Assembly (NCBI GenBank): GCA_910576335.1
Contig: CAJTIU010000005.1
Coordinates: 178,912-242,911, forward strand
Source of the DNA: Lachnospiraceae bacterium
GTDB lineage: Bacteria; Bacillota; Clostridia; Lachnospirales; Lachnospiraceae
Direction of reading: 5' to 3'
Length of the DNA stretch: 64,000 bases
Shown here: one piece after another, positions 1 through 9,830 of the stretch
How the letters are laid out: each line of letters starts with the position of its first letter
Position numbering within the stretch: the stretch's first letter is position 1
Translations under genes and position numbers: made by a program
The notes under the pieces: generated by a model
Seen by the model: the letters and a program-made list of their open reading frames with translations, nothing else
Database searches by the model: none
What the model was told of the DNA's origin: nothing

Positions 1-743
1 GTACAAAGGAAAAAATTGCTCAAAAATATGCAGATATAAAAGAAAACAAATTATATAAAAATGAGCAAATAAAACAAGAATCAAATATTAAATGGACAAA
101 AGATGATAAGCAAAACATGAAATATATCATTTCTAAACTTGGTTATGATCCGTTTGAAGATGTTGGATTAGACGAATTTGACAGAAAATATTGTTTTAAT
201 CTATTATCTGGATATTTTGATACTCCAGGGATATTGGAAGATGGACATAAAAAGCAGTGCGTTATTGAAATAACAATGTCGTATTGTCAATGTAGGAAAA
301 TTACAGATGAATTGAATACAGAGCTTTCCAAGTTAGAAGTCAATGAAAAAAGAATTACCTCATTAACTAACGCAAAAACTTCGCTCTTAAGTTCGATTGC
401 AAATATTGCTAAAGATAACAATATTTCATCTAATTATAGTAAACAAGCAAGTCAGGGTCAAGATTCTATTTCAGCTATGATGAAAGAGATGGAAAAACAT
501 GATTTTGAAGAAATTAAAGTGAATTTATTTGATATAAAAACAAGTGAAGCATTTAGGCAAATAGATGAGATTAGTAATACCAACATTTCAAATCAATTAA
601 CACTTGATAGCAGTGAATATAGTGATATTGTCAAAGAACAACGAGATCTTATTAGAAAATACGAATCCTCTATTGATGAATTAAAAGAAGAAAATAGAAA
701 ATTGAAAAATAGAATTATTGATTTAGAAATAGATAAGAGGTGA
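1..743 (+). CDS. Probable terminase small subunit, 5'-truncated by window edge
   Basis: The frame is open from position 3 to the stop at 743, with no stop before the first ATG at 117, so the gene starts outside the window. The visible part (about 246 residues) is charged. It has a middle stretch rich in Ser/Asn/Gln and a heptad-like C-terminal coiled coil. It sits 5 bp before the large terminase gene, where the DNA-recognition subunit usually lies, and that position is the main reason for the call. No clear helix-turn-helix can be judged because the N-terminus is missing. It could be another packaging accessory protein. Confidence 0.5.
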   Translation, partial: TKEKIAQKYADIKENKLYKNEQIKQESNIKWTKDDKQNMKYIISKLGYDPFEDVGLDEFDRKYCFNLLSGYFDTPGILEDGHKKQCVIEITMSYCQCRKITDELNTELSKLEVNEKRITSLTNAKTSLLSSIANIAKDNNISSNYSKQASQGQDSISAMMKEMEKHDFEEIKVNLFDIKTSEAFRQIDEISNTNISNQLTLDSSEYSDIVKEQRDLIRKYESSIDELKEENRKLKNRIIDLEIDKR

Positions 744-748
744 TATAA

Positions 749-2569
749 ATGGAAATTTATTCGCCTATGTCATCAAAAGAATTAAGTCAACGAAAAATAG
801 AAGAATTTAATAAAATGGCTAGGATAATTCAATGGGGAAGAAAAAATCCCGTAAAATTCTGTGAGTTATTTTTTGGATTGAAATTAATTGACTATCAAGC
901 CTATTGTTTCATGAAAACGTGGAGTGTTCAATATGCATTGTGGGCAGAATGTCGTGGAGCCGGGAAAGATACTTTAATGGCTGCATACAATATGACACGA
1001 TTAGTGTTAATACCTAATTATAGTATTTATGTAAGTTCAAATACATACGCCCAGTCTGTTGATTCCTGCAATAAACTGAAAGATATTGCTTTAAAAAGGA
1101 TTCCTTCTTTTGCAAGTGCCACTGATATTTTTGCTAGGGAGGTTGATCGTACCGGCACAAATAGTGATACAGGGTTCTTACAAGCCCCCACTTTCAAATT
1201 CAGATTGTTCAATAACTCAAAAATGGAAGCTTTGTCTTCAAATCTTGAAGCTATTCGTGGTAAACGTGGATCGGCATGGTTTAATGAAACTGCATGGAAA
1301 ACAGCTGAAGAGCTTGCAGTTGTTGAAAATTACGCAAATGTAGATAGTAATTTTTCGAGTAGTACAAAAAAAGTACAATATATTCAACCTCCACAAATGC
1401 CATTGCAGTTACTATATACTTCTTCTGTTGGAGATGTTACATATCCATTTTTTGAAAAATATAAAACATTTTATAAAAAAATGCTTGTTGGAAATAGCAA
1501 TTACTTTTGTTTTGATTTAAACGCATATGATATTCTAAACCATTCTAGCTTTGATGGGGAACCAATAAAAGCACACCTAAGTGAAGATATTATTAAAAAG
1601 GCTATAGAAGAAGATCCTGATAATGCGGATGTTGAATTATTTAATAAATTCAGAAAAGGTGGCGGATCAAATGCAGTTGTTACTATGGATGAACTTATTA
1701 GAAATTCTACAACACGTAAACCGCTTCTATATAATGATACTGGTAAAAAGAAATTTATATTTTGTTATGATCCTGCAAGAAATTTTGACGGAAGTATTCT
1801 TAGTATATTCCAAATAATAAATGATAAAGAAGTCGGATATAAATTAAGACTTGAAAATGTTGTTCCTATGGTAGACCAAAATAGTAAAAATAAAACCCCT
1901 CTTCCTATGCCGGCACAGTTAGAAATTATCAAAGAACTGATGATAAAATATAATGGAGAACGTGCTGCTGAATGGGAAAATATTGATTTTTATATTGATG
2001 CTGGTTCTGGCGGTGGTGGTATAAGTGCAGTTGCGGATCAGTTAATGGACGATTGGGTTGATAAATATGGCGGCAAGCACAGAGGAATTATTGATCCAGA
2101 ACATAAACAATATGAAACTGCAAGAAAAAAATATGTTAATGCAATGCCAATAGTTCATCTTGTAGACCCACAAGGATACAAAAAGATAATGTATGACGCT
2201 GTTTCAAAAATGGTTAAATTAAATCTTATTGAGTTTGCTAATTATGATAATAAAGATTATATCATGGTTGAAAATAAAGATGGCAGTTTTGACACGGTAC
2301 AACTAACACAGGAAGAACAATTAGCATTAGCGCAAATGCACATTGCTAAAATACAATTATCATATATGTGTAGATATGATACCCCTAATGGAGGTGTCAC
2401 GTATGAATTGGCAAAAGATAAAAAAGGACATGATGATCATGCATATACAATGGCTGAAGGTGGTTATGCACTTGCAAGATTGCGAAGAGTAGATTTACTA
2501 ACTGACCATAATAAAAAAGAAACAGGATTTGAACATGCTCCATCTTGTGTTTCTAATATTGACTTCTAG
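749..2569 (+). CDS. terL: Phage terminase large subunit
   Basis: This is the ATP-driven DNA packaging motor and headful/cos nuclease, 606 residues, a normal length. A Walker A-like motif CRGAGKDT lies at residues 68-75. A Walker B-like segment ending in WFNETA follows near residue 180. The C-terminal nuclease half shows the Asp motifs CYDPARNFDGS (near 340) and YIDAGSGGGG (near 415), and a late HDDHA motif near 560. A good ribosome site (AAGAGGTGATATAA) precedes the ATG. It follows the putative small subunit and precedes the portal gene, the standard packaging order. Confidence 0.93.
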   Translation: MEIYSPMSSKELSQRKIEEFNKMARIIQWGRKNPVKFCELFFGLKLIDYQAYCFMKTWSVQYALWAECRGAGKDTLMAAYNMTRLVLIPNYSIYVSSNTYAQSVDSCNKLKDIALKRIPSFASATDIFAREVDRTGTNSDTGFLQAPTFKFRLFNNSKMEALSSNLEAIRGKRGSAWFNETAWKTAEELAVVENYANVDSNFSSSTKKVQYIQPPQMPLQLLYTSSVGDVTYPFFEKYKTFYKKMLVGNSNYFCFDLNAYDILNHSSFDGEPIKAHLSEDIIKKAIEEDPDNADVELFNKFRKGGGSNAVVTMDELIRNSTTRKPLLYNDTGKKKFIFCYDPARNFDGSILSIFQIINDKEVGYKLRLENVVPMVDQNSKNKTPLPMPAQLEIIKELMIKYNGERAAEWENIDFYIDAGSGGGGISAVADQLMDDWVDKYGGKHRGIIDPEHKQYETARKKYVNAMPIVHLVDPQGYKKIMYDAVSKMVKLNLIEFANYDNKDYIMVENKDGSFDTVQLTQEEQLALAQMHIAKIQLSYMCRYDTPNGGVTYELAKDKKGHDDHAYTMAEGGYALARLRRVDLLTDHNKKETGFEHAPSCVSNIDF

Positions 2570-2586
2570 GAAAGGAGGGTGATAAT

Positions 2587-4236
2587 TTGCCAGAAAATAA
2601 AACAGATAAATCTTCTACTGTTTCTTCTGAAAACAACGAAGATTTCAGTATAACATTTGCATCCAGTGTTAATTCTGATGGTAAAGAAATTGCCATTCTT
2701 ACTTCTGAGGAAAGAGCGAAACATTGGATGGAAGAAGCATTACAAAGTTTCGATCCAACTAATAAGCAATATTCTGTATATCTTAATGAACAGTCGGGGG
2801 AGGATCCAAAACTTACTATTGAGGATATAAAAAGACTTGCCAGGAACGCCCAAAGCGATTTAAGTAAGATACTCAAAATCAATTCTCTTGTGCGTCAAGA
2901 AATTAATGAAGATGATATAATCGGAAAAGTTTATGAAGCTGTTGTTGCCAATCTAAACGCAAATGTACGAATATCTTTTGATAATCTTCCACAAAAATAT
3001 ACTAAGAAATTAAAAAATGAGTCAGAAAAATTAATTAAGCGTTTCCATAAAGAAACAAATATTAATCAGATACTCTCCTCTTCTATTCCTACTGTTTATA
3101 TAGAGGGGAACTGTATTAAATATTTACGGGAGAAAAATGGACATTATATGGTTGACACATATCCATTAGGAGTTGCTATAGTAAGTGACTACAATGTAAA
3201 TGGGAATCCATATATTCTTATAGATATTAGGGAACTAACCAGCCGATTACAGAAAACAACTATTAAAGGGAGAAAAAACAAACCTTTATTTTTTAATAGT
3301 ATTGTTGATGAAATCAAAAATAATTATCCACCAGAAGTATATCAAGCGTACATAGATAAGGAGCATTATGCTAAATTAGATATTCAGCGATGTGGTGTAA
3401 ATAGATTTTGCAACATGAATCGGAAATATGGTCTTACTCCTGTGTTTAAAGCTCTAAAACCAAATTTGATGTTAGATACTTTTGATGAGGCGGATAAGAT
3501 TAATGCAAAGGCAAAAGCCAAAAAGATAATTCATCAGGTTCTTAGAAGCGAATTGCTTGGAACTGAGGGAAATCGTAAAGGATTAGAGGAAATGGCATAT
3601 GCCCATGAAAACCTTGTTAAAGCATTTCGAAATCCTACTGTGTTATATACTTCTCCCCCATTCGTTGAAAAAATCGAATATGTTGAACCTAGAGTTGAAA
3701 TGTCAAATGTGGACAGTATAAATCAATATCGCTCCAGAGTTACTTCTGCATTAGGAATATCATTTCTGAATACTGATGGAAAACAAACTGTTAGTACCGC
3801 AAACATCTCTATCAAACAGCTTATGAAAACTATAAATAAAATTGCAGAGCAGGAAGAAACGATACTTGAACAATGGTATTGCTTAATTTTACAAGAGAAT
3901 GATATACCTCTGGAATACTGTCCTACTCCACATATTTTAGACGCTGAATTGCTAGAATTTGAAATGCGTAAAGATTTGTCAGAATTATTGTTCTCTAAAT
4001 ATAATTGTTCTTACTCTACTGCATATGAACTTGTTGGTATGGATGTACGAGACGAAATTGAAAAACGCAAGCAAGAAAAAAAACTTGGTTATGAGGAAAT
4101 TTTATCTGTTCATCCGACTTCGTATAACAGTGCCGGTGATTCTACTGATTCTGATAATAAAGGTGGCAGACCTAGTGGATCGGATGATGAACATAAACAA
4201 GAATACGATTCCGATTACAATTTGACGAGGGTGTAA
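2587..4236 (+). CDS. Phage portal protein
   Basis: 549 residues, starting with TTG 8 bases after a strong AGGAGGG ribosome site. The size, the acidic N-terminus, the mixed alpha/beta body and the disordered polar tail (Ser/Asp/Asn-rich last 40 residues) fit a siphophage portal, the dodecameric DNA channel at the capsid vertex. The call also rests on its place directly after the large terminase and before a scaffold-like gene. I recognise no short diagnostic motif, so the family assignment is by size and synteny. Confidence 0.75.
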   Translation: MPENKTDKSSTVSSENNEDFSITFASSVNSDGKEIAILTSEERAKHWMEEALQSFDPTNKQYSVYLNEQSGEDPKLTIEDIKRLARNAQSDLSKILKINSLVRQEINEDDIIGKVYEAVVANLNANVRISFDNLPQKYTKKLKNESEKLIKRFHKETNINQILSSSIPTVYIEGNCIKYLREKNGHYMVDTYPLGVAIVSDYNVNGNPYILIDIRELTSRLQKTTIKGRKNKPLFFNSIVDEIKNNYPPEVYQAYIDKEHYAKLDIQRCGVNRFCNMNRKYGLTPVFKALKPNLMLDTFDEADKINAKAKAKKIIHQVLRSELLGTEGNRKGLEEMAYAHENLVKAFRNPTVLYTSPPFVEKIEYVEPRVEMSNVDSINQYRSRVTSALGISFLNTDGKQTVSTANISIKQLMKTINKIAEQEETILEQWYCLILQENDIPLEYCPTPHILDAELLEFEMRKDLSELLFSKYNCSYSTAYELVGMDVRDEIEKRKQEKKLGYEEILSVHPTSYNSAGDSTDSDNKGGRPSGSDDEHKQEYDSDYNLTRV

Positions 4237-4240
4237 GGGT

Positions 4241-4429
4241 ATGAAGTTTATTAAAACGCCAACAGGCGCTATATATAAATTGGATGATTGTATCATATTT
4301 GATGACCTTGATAATTCTGAGGTCTTTTTTAATGAAGAAAATCAAGATCAGGAAATGTTAGCAAAGGAGTTATTTAAAAATATGGGAATATTGGTTGGAA
4401 ATTTGAAAGGTGGTGAGAATACTGGATAA
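4241..4429 (+). CDS. Small hypothetical protein between portal and scaffold genes
   Basis: 62 residues, starting at ATG after GGGT/AAGGGT. The N-terminus (KFIKTPTGAIYKLDDCIIF) looks like beta strands and the rest is acidic. Its 3' end overlaps the start region of the next gene, which suggests translational coupling. I do not recognise it. Similar tiny genes often sit here in head modules. Confidence 0.6.
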   Translation: MKFIKTPTGAIYKLDDCIIFDDLDNSEVFFNEENQDQEMLAKELFKNMGILVGNLKGGENTG

Positions 4430-5969
4430 TACAAATACACCAATTACTATAACAGGACAAGTTATTGATATTGCGGAACATACAAGTTATTTGGAATTAA
4501 TAAGCCGTGTTTGTTTCTATGATGAACCGAATTTAAATAATGACATGATTCCTTCCGATGAAACAACATTGGAAAGAGCTAACAGTTTAGTGAATATGCC
4601 TGTACAAGCAAAGTACAGACTTAGCCCTTCTGGAGAACCAACTTTTTCAGGACATGAAATGAAAAAGTCTAAATCTACTGGAGAAATCACATTTGGAACT
4701 TCAAGTGTTGGTACACATACGGAAGTATATATTGAAAATGATAATGTTGACGTAAACGGAACTATTAAAAATTTACCTTGTTTATTTGCTAAATATAGAA
4801 TATGGAAAAGATATAAAAATGTCGTTGCTGCTGTGCAACGTCTTTTTAGTTTAGGAAAACTTTATTCATCTTGGGAAATAAATACATATCAATACATTTT
4901 TGATAGAGGTATTCGTAAGATAACAGATTATGAGTTTTTGGCAAACTGTTTGCTTGGGTACGAATATGCCTATCCATCTTATGGAACAAGTGCAAATGCT
5001 ATTAGCATGGCACAATTAAAAGATAATCAGTTAATGATTGCGGAGGCACTTTCGCAGGATTTACTTGATGACAACAATATAAATGACAATGATGAAAAGG
5101 AGGAACCTTTATTGGCTAAGAAAAATATTCCTTCTGCTGTAGATGATAATACTGTAGTTAATGTATCTGAAAATATGACTACCGAAGATATCACTAAAGA
5201 CACTACTGCTTCTACCGCTGAAGATAAACAGAAAGAAACACCTACTACCGATTCTGCACAGCTAACAATTTGGGATTTAAAAACACGAGTGGGGGAAGCA
5301 TGTAGAAAGAAGTTAGGAAAATGGTGCTGGGCATCTTTTATGTTCCCAAACGAAAAAGAAGTTTGGTGCGAATATGATGGTGCAGAGTCTGAATTAGATT
5401 ATGTAAAATTTACATATGAAGTTGCAGATGATGATACGGTTACTGTTAGTGAACCTGAATATGTAAAATTGACAGTTTCTATTGCAGAAGTTAATACAAA
5501 GATTTCCGAACTGAAAAAGGAAATTCAGACTGTAAAAGCAGAGTTAGACATTAAGAATGATGCTATTACAAAGGCAAGCGAGACAATTCAGACATTAAAC
5601 ACTCAGATTTCAGAGCTTACCCCATACAAGGAACAGGCTGAAGTTGCTGAACGAAAGAAGATTGAAGAACAGATTACAGCGGAAAAAGAAGCACTGAAAA
5701 ATAAATTACTTAAAGGCAATCTATTTACAAAAGCAGAAATCGCAGAAAAGGAAATTCAAGATCTAATCGAAGCAAGGGATGTATCAGCTATTAATAGTTT
5801 GATTGCAGATAAGTTCGTTGCTTCTTTTGATGTAGACCATAAAAATGAAAATGTTGAAACGGTATCTACCGCTGAAACGGTTGTTACCACTACCGCTATT
5901 GCTAATCTTGAATCCGAAGATACTGAAATAGATGTTAGAAGTTTTATGAGTAAAATTTTATCAAATTAA
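4422..5969 (+). CDS. Scaffold / prohead protease-like structural protein
   Basis: About 515 residues. The N-terminal ~165 residues are a compact mixed domain of the kind found in capsid maturation or procapsid assembly proteins. A Thr/Asp-rich linker follows (near 210-290). Residues about 355-440 form a strong coiled coil, typical of scaffolds. The start is uncertain: a strong GGTGGTGAG ribosome site is followed only by ATA (4419) and CTG (4422). The upstream GTGs at 4410/4413 overlap the ribosome site itself. Its position between portal and capsid supports a scaffold or protease-scaffold role. I cannot identify catalytic residues. Confidence 0.6.
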   Translation: MDNTNTPITITGQVIDIAEHTSYLELISRVCFYDEPNLNNDMIPSDETTLERANSLVNMPVQAKYRLSPSGEPTFSGHEMKKSKSTGEITFGTSSVGTHTEVYIENDNVDVNGTIKNLPCLFAKYRIWKRYKNVVAAVQRLFSLGKLYSSWEINTYQYIFDRGIRKITDYEFLANCLLGYEYAYPSYGTSANAISMAQLKDNQLMIAEALSQDLLDDNNINDNDEKEEPLLAKKNIPSAVDDNTVVNVSENMTTEDITKDTTASTAEDKQKETPTTDSAQLTIWDLKTRVGEACRKKLGKWCWASFMFPNEKEVWCEYDGAESELDYVKFTYEVADDDTVTVSEPEYVKLTVSIAEVNTKISELKKEIQTVKAELDIKNDAITKASETIQTLNTQISELTPYKEQAEVAERKKIEEQITAEKEALKNKLLKGNLFTKAEIAEKEIQDLIEARDVSAINSLIADKFVASFDVDHKNENVETVSTAETVVTTTAIANLESEDTEIDVRSFMSKILSN

Positions 5970-5985
5970 TGGGAGGAATTAATCA

Positions 5986-6471
5986 ATGTTAAGAGATTTT
6001 AGAATTAATGGTGCAAAAGCACCTGATGCAATGCATAAGGCAAAAACTGAAATGGTAACTGGTATGGCTGTTGTAAGAGAGGACACTACAACGGATAAGT
6101 TTGTCAAAATTACTGATTCGGAAACCGTGGCTGATATTTTATTTGCAGATAAGGAACGTGTACCTACTGGTGTGAATGCGGCAAGAGGTGATATGTCCGA
6201 TTATGATCCAGATTTTGTAAATATCAAGGCCAATGAAATGGTAACTATTGATAAGTTCATGGTAGATGAAAAACTTGGCACTGATCAGTTTGTTGAGGCT
6301 GATTTCACAGTAGAAACAGCTATTGATACAAGAGTTTCTTTTAAGGATGGTAAGGCAATGAAGGCTACCATTGCATCTCCTTATAAGTTTAAAGGTTTGT
6401 ACAACGATAATGGACACACTTTAATTCAGATTGAGGTATCTGATACAGCAACTAAAAATGCTACTGCCTAA
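5986..6471 (+). CDS. Capsid decoration / head-stabilising protein
   Basis: 161 residues, small, beta-rich and acidic, with ribosome site GGGAGGAATT. It lies 27 bp before the major capsid gene, the usual slot for a decoration or capsid-stabilising protein. Repeated Val/Thr/Asp-rich strands (for example MVTIDKFMVDEKLGTDQF) fit a beta-barrel cementing protein. The name is from position and composition, not from a motif. Confidence 0.55.
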   Translation: MLRDFRINGAKAPDAMHKAKTEMVTGMAVVREDTTTDKFVKITDSETVADILFADKERVPTGVNAARGDMSDYDPDFVNIKANEMVTIDKFMVDEKLGTDQFVEADFTVETAIDTRVSFKDGKAMKATIASPYKFKGLYNDNGHTLIQIEVSDTATKNATA

Positions 6472-6498
6472 TAAATAGAATACAGGAGGAATACATTA

Positions 6499-7497
6499 AT
6501 GAGTATTTTAACAAGTGAAATGCAGGACGTGATGAGTAAGAAGCACGTCCTTTTTGATGTTGCAGAAAAAGTAGAATATAAAAGAGATTTGACCGTAGAG
6601 GAAAAGGAAATTGCTGAAATTTCTGATGCTTGGGCAAGGGAAATTGGGGAGACTGGTAAGGACCCTGAATGCCAGATTGCCGCTTACATCAAAAAGACAG
6701 TACAGGAGGAAGTATATAATGCTCCTGATGAACTGCTTGACCAGATGTTTGAAAGAGGCAGTGTGGGTGAATTTGACGATGCTGAATACGATAAGGAAGC
6801 AAAGAATACTTTAGTAGCTCATGAAGCTGCTAAAGGTGGCGTAGTTGATAGAAGCTGGATTGATATGTCTGCTGTCTATCCTACATGGAAAAACCGTCAA
6901 GTAGAAACTGATCTGTCCTATGTTGACCTTCGCAAAAATGGTTTTAAGTCCATTGCAAATCTTAACGTATTTATGAAAGAAGCATGTCAGAACGTAATGT
7001 TCTACGATATGCTTTCCCAGGTAGATAATGCTATTGTTGGCGGCGATGCATTTATTAGTGTTACAGGTTCCATTCCTACGCTTGATGCAATGGATGCAAT
7101 GTCCTTATATCTTAATGATAGAAGCGATGATTCTGTTATTGTTTCTCTTACTAAGTATGCACAGGCTATCAGAAGAATGCCTGGATTTGCACAGTATATG
7201 AGTAATGATATGAAGAATGATTTCAATAGGTATGGACTGGCTAAGACCTATGACGGAATCGGTATTGCTGCAATTTCTGGCGCAAGAAAACAGGGTAATG
7301 GTAATCTTCTTATCCCAGATAAGAGAATATTTGGTATTGCTGGCAAAGTCGGCAATCTTGATATGAAGGGCGATATCCATGTATTCCAGGATATGAATAA
7401 CCAAAGTGAGCAGGTTCATCTTATGCTTAAAGACTTTACATATGGTTTTGCAATCACAAAGATTGAAAACTGTGCAAAGATTGTATTGTCTGCTTAA
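6499..7497 (+). CDS. Major capsid protein (HK97-like fold)
   Basis: 332 residues with ribosome site CAGGAGGAATACATT. It has a charged, helical N-terminal arm (about residues 1-110), then a body with WKNRQVETDLSYVDLRKNGF, a central helix around MKEACQNVMFYDMLSQV, and a C-terminal beta-rich part ending GFAITKIENCAKIVLSA. That matches the N-arm, P-domain and A-domain order of HK97-type shells. It lies after the decoration gene and ahead of a hairpin with only weak terminator features, consistent with a highly expressed gene. The function call is strong from order and architecture. Confidence 0.85.
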   Translation: MSILTSEMQDVMSKKHVLFDVAEKVEYKRDLTVEEKEIAEISDAWAREIGETGKDPECQIAAYIKKTVQEEVYNAPDELLDQMFERGSVGEFDDAEYDKEAKNTLVAHEAAKGGVVDRSWIDMSAVYPTWKNRQVETDLSYVDLRKNGFKSIANLNVFMKEACQNVMFYDMLSQVDNAIVGGDAFISVTGSIPTLDAMDAMSLYLNDRSDDSVIVSLTKYAQAIRRMPGFAQYMSNDMKNDFNRYGLAKTYDGIGIAAISGARKQGNGNLLIPDKRIFGIAGKVGNLDMKGDIHVFQDMNNQSEQVHLMLKDFTYGFAITKIENCAKIVLSA

Positions 7498-7518
7498 TCT
7501 TTATGAATTTTAAATATT

Positions 7519-7542
7519 GATGGTGGGAGAAATCCCACTATC
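7519..7542 (+). terminator. Hairpin after the capsid gene (attenuator-like)
   Basis: A 10-bp stem (GATGGTGGGA / TCCCACTATC, one G-U pair) closes a GAAA tetraloop. It stands between the capsid stop and the next ribosome site. No long T-run follows, so it may be an attenuator or 3'-end stabiliser that leaves some readthrough into the connector genes. Confidence 0.55.
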
Positions 7543-7561
7543 CTCAATTGGAGGTAATATT

Positions 7562-8251
7562 TTGATTACACAAGCAGAAAAAATTAACGTATTAAATTAT
7601 AACGAAAATAAGGTTTCTGTCATGGTGTCTCCGACAGAATCTTTTACTTTTGAACCGTCCGTAGATGGCGAAATACCTTCCGTTATACCAATGACATTTG
7701 AGCAGATTCGTTACGCAAATAACTACAATACATTTCGTGGTGGATTCTTATTCTTTGATAAAAATAAGGAAAAGGAGATATATGAAGAACTTGGTATTAC
7801 TAATTGGGAATGTATTTTAAACAATAAGGAAATTAGAGAAATTTTACTTAGTCCATCTTATGAAGGATTAAAGAAAATTGTTGATATTAAAGACAGTGCT
7901 GTATTTGAAAGGGTTAGAGCAGTTTTTCACAAATTGAAATATGAAAGTACAAATGATATTTCTATTCGCGTACAGCAGATTATCAGTACAAGATATAAGG
8001 AATTACAGAATAAAAAGACAACTACTTCCATTGTAATTAAGAAGAAAGATATTGCCCAGTCAATACCAAGCAAAGAGGTTGAATCATTAAAAGCAGAAAA
8101 TAAAGCCATGCAGGAACAGCTTGCAAATATGCAGGCAATGATGGAAAAACTTCTAGCACAACAGTCTGTTAAAGCAGAAGCTAATGAGTTAAAGAAAGAA
8201 ACAACAGCACCCAAGAAATCACCAGGCAGACCAAAGAAAAATGCTGAATAA
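7562..8251 (+). CDS. Head-module protein with coiled coil and basic tail
   Basis: About 229 residues from TTG at 7562, which has an ideal site (GGAGGTAATATT). In-frame upstream starts lie inside the hairpin and lack a site. Residues 1-145 look globular. Residues about 165-205 form a coiled coil. The last ten residues are basic with a GRPKK AT-hook-like motif. I do not recognise the family. Its place right after the capsid gene suggests a head-completion or DNA-contacting head protein, but this is inference. Confidence 0.6.
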   Translation: MITQAEKINVLNYNENKVSVMVSPTESFTFEPSVDGEIPSVIPMTFEQIRYANNYNTFRGGFLFFDKNKEKEIYEELGITNWECILNNKEIREILLSPSYEGLKKIVDIKDSAVFERVRAVFHKLKYESTNDISIRVQQIISTRYKELQNKKTTTSIVIKKKDIAQSIPSKEVESLKAENKAMQEQLANMQAMMEKLLAQQSVKAEANELKKETTAPKKSPGRPKKNAE

Positions 8252-8269
8252 GAAAGGAGGCGGTGTCTG

Positions 8270-8773
8270 ATGACTAATGGCACTACTCCTTTTGAAAAAA
8301 TCTGCAAAAGGTTTTATGACCGAATAGAAAAAGATGAGAATTTTTTTAACTATTATAATGTAAGTGTTTCAGAAGCCGTATCTATTGCAGAACAACGTGC
8401 AAAAAATTATCTTGTAGAATCACTAGACGAACTTTCAAGTATTGGAAATTTAGATGTAGACTTTTCTGATTATGATGATGAAATAGAAACTATTAATTTC
8501 AAATTGTATTCAAAAGAAATTAAATTAATTGTTGAAATTATGTTTCTTACATATATGAAACGAGATGAAACACTTTTACACGCTATGGAAATCAGTTTTA
8601 CACCATCTGATTTAACAGTGTTTTCGCCAGGAAATGAAAGAACGAGTTATAGAAATTTTATTGCCGATTTGGCAAAATCTGTAGATGATAAGATTGACGA
8701 ATATAAAAATCGTGACAGAAAAACAAATAAGTTAAAACAAACAATAGACTACTCACAATATAGCGAGGAATAG
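8270..8773 (+). CDS. Probable head-tail connector (gp6-like)
   Basis: 167 residues, mostly helical and acidic, with ribosome site GAAAGGAGGCGGTGTCTG. Its length, helical content and place as the second gene after the capsid fit a head-tail adaptor that docks under the portal. The middle segment (IKLIVEIMFLTYMKRDE) is a long helix typical of such connectors. Named by synteny. Confidence 0.55.
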   Translation: MTNGTTPFEKICKRFYDRIEKDENFFNYYNVSVSEAVSIAEQRAKNYLVESLDELSSIGNLDVDFSDYDDEIETINFKLYSKEIKLIVEIMFLTYMKRDETLLHAMEISFTPSDLTVFSPGNERTSYRNFIADLAKSVDDKIDEYKNRDRKTNKLKQTIDYSQYSEE

Positions 8774-8777
8774 GCAT

Positions 8778-9830
8778 ATGGATATAAATCACTTCATGAA
8801 AATTCAAAATGCCTATGGTACTAAGAATAGACGCGAAAAAGAGCTTGCAAAAATTAACAATGAAATGTCAAAACATTTTGAAGATACTTATGACACAGTA
8901 GATATTTTACTAAATGGTATACCGACACAATTAATGATAATCAAAGATACTGATAATAACACTTTTAAAAAGAAAATCAAATCTGTACATGGTGATAAGT
9001 TCAATCTTGGAGATTATGTTAAGTGGAATAATCAAACGTGGCTTATTACATTAGTTGATGTGGATGAAAGAACTTGGAATCGTGGTTATATGTATCTTTG
9101 TACTGTTCCTCTTCGTTGGCAAAACTCAGAAGGTAAAATTATTGAACGTTATGTTTATGCAGATGACTTTACAAAATACTCCAACGGCGTTACCGGAAAT
9201 TATACTGTTACGATCGGAGATAACCAGTATGGCCTTACAGTCCCTATTGATGAAGAAACAAAAAAGTTAAAACGTGATATGAGATTTGTCATTGATCTTG
9301 ACGATATGGATGAGCCGGATGTATACAAACTCACAAACAGGAAGACAAAGTTAAATGACAATCAATACATGGGACGTGGCGGCACTATGATCTTAACCAT
9401 GTCTCTAAATGCTTTTGATAACAGCGTAGATAAACAAGTAGTTTTGAATAATGGAGAAAAAGTATGGATATGTAATTATAGAGATTGTTTATCTTCTCTC
9501 ACACCTTCACCATCAGATGAAACGACAATTCTAAGTAAGTTGGAAATCAAGTGTCCAAATTTGGAAATTAAACCAACTGGATATCCGAAAAAAATAACTG
9601 CAGCATTATATGAAGTTGATACGGGATTAGATGTTAAAACTGCAAATTATGAATGGATTGTAGATACCAAAATATCAGATTATATTTCTTATACAGCAGA
9701 TAATGATATCTTAAAAATCAGTTTATCTAAGCAGTATGACGAGTGTGATGACGAAATCATTATAACTTGTACAGACACAAAAACAAAGCAATCAAATTCC
9801 ATTATATTAACTACAAAGGGGGTATTCTAA
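8778..9830 (+). CDS. Head closure / tail-joining structural protein
   Basis: 350 residues, beginning 4 bp after the connector stop. The N-terminal third contains a compact beta domain (FNLGDYVKWNNQTWLITLVDVDE) that resembles head-closure barrels. The C-terminal ~90 residues form an Ig-like domain (YPKKITAALYEVDTG onward) often appended to phage structural proteins. This is longer than classic head-closure proteins (~110 residues), so it may be a fusion or a Clostridia-specific adaptor. The call is from context. Confidence 0.5.
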   Translation: MDINHFMKIQNAYGTKNRREKELAKINNEMSKHFEDTYDTVDILLNGIPTQLMIIKDTDNNTFKKKIKSVHGDKFNLGDYVKWNNQTWLITLVDVDERTWNRGYMYLCTVPLRWQNSEGKIIERYVYADDFTKYSNGVTGNYTVTIGDNQYGLTVPIDEETKKLKRDMRFVIDLDDMDEPDVYKLTNRKTKLNDNQYMGRGGTMILTMSLNAFDNSVDKQVVLNNGEKVWICNYRDCLSSLTPSPSDETTILSKLEIKCPNLEIKPTGYPKKITAALYEVDTGLDVKTANYEWIVDTKISDYISYTADNDILKISLSKQYDECDDEIIITCTDTKTKQSNSIILTTKGVF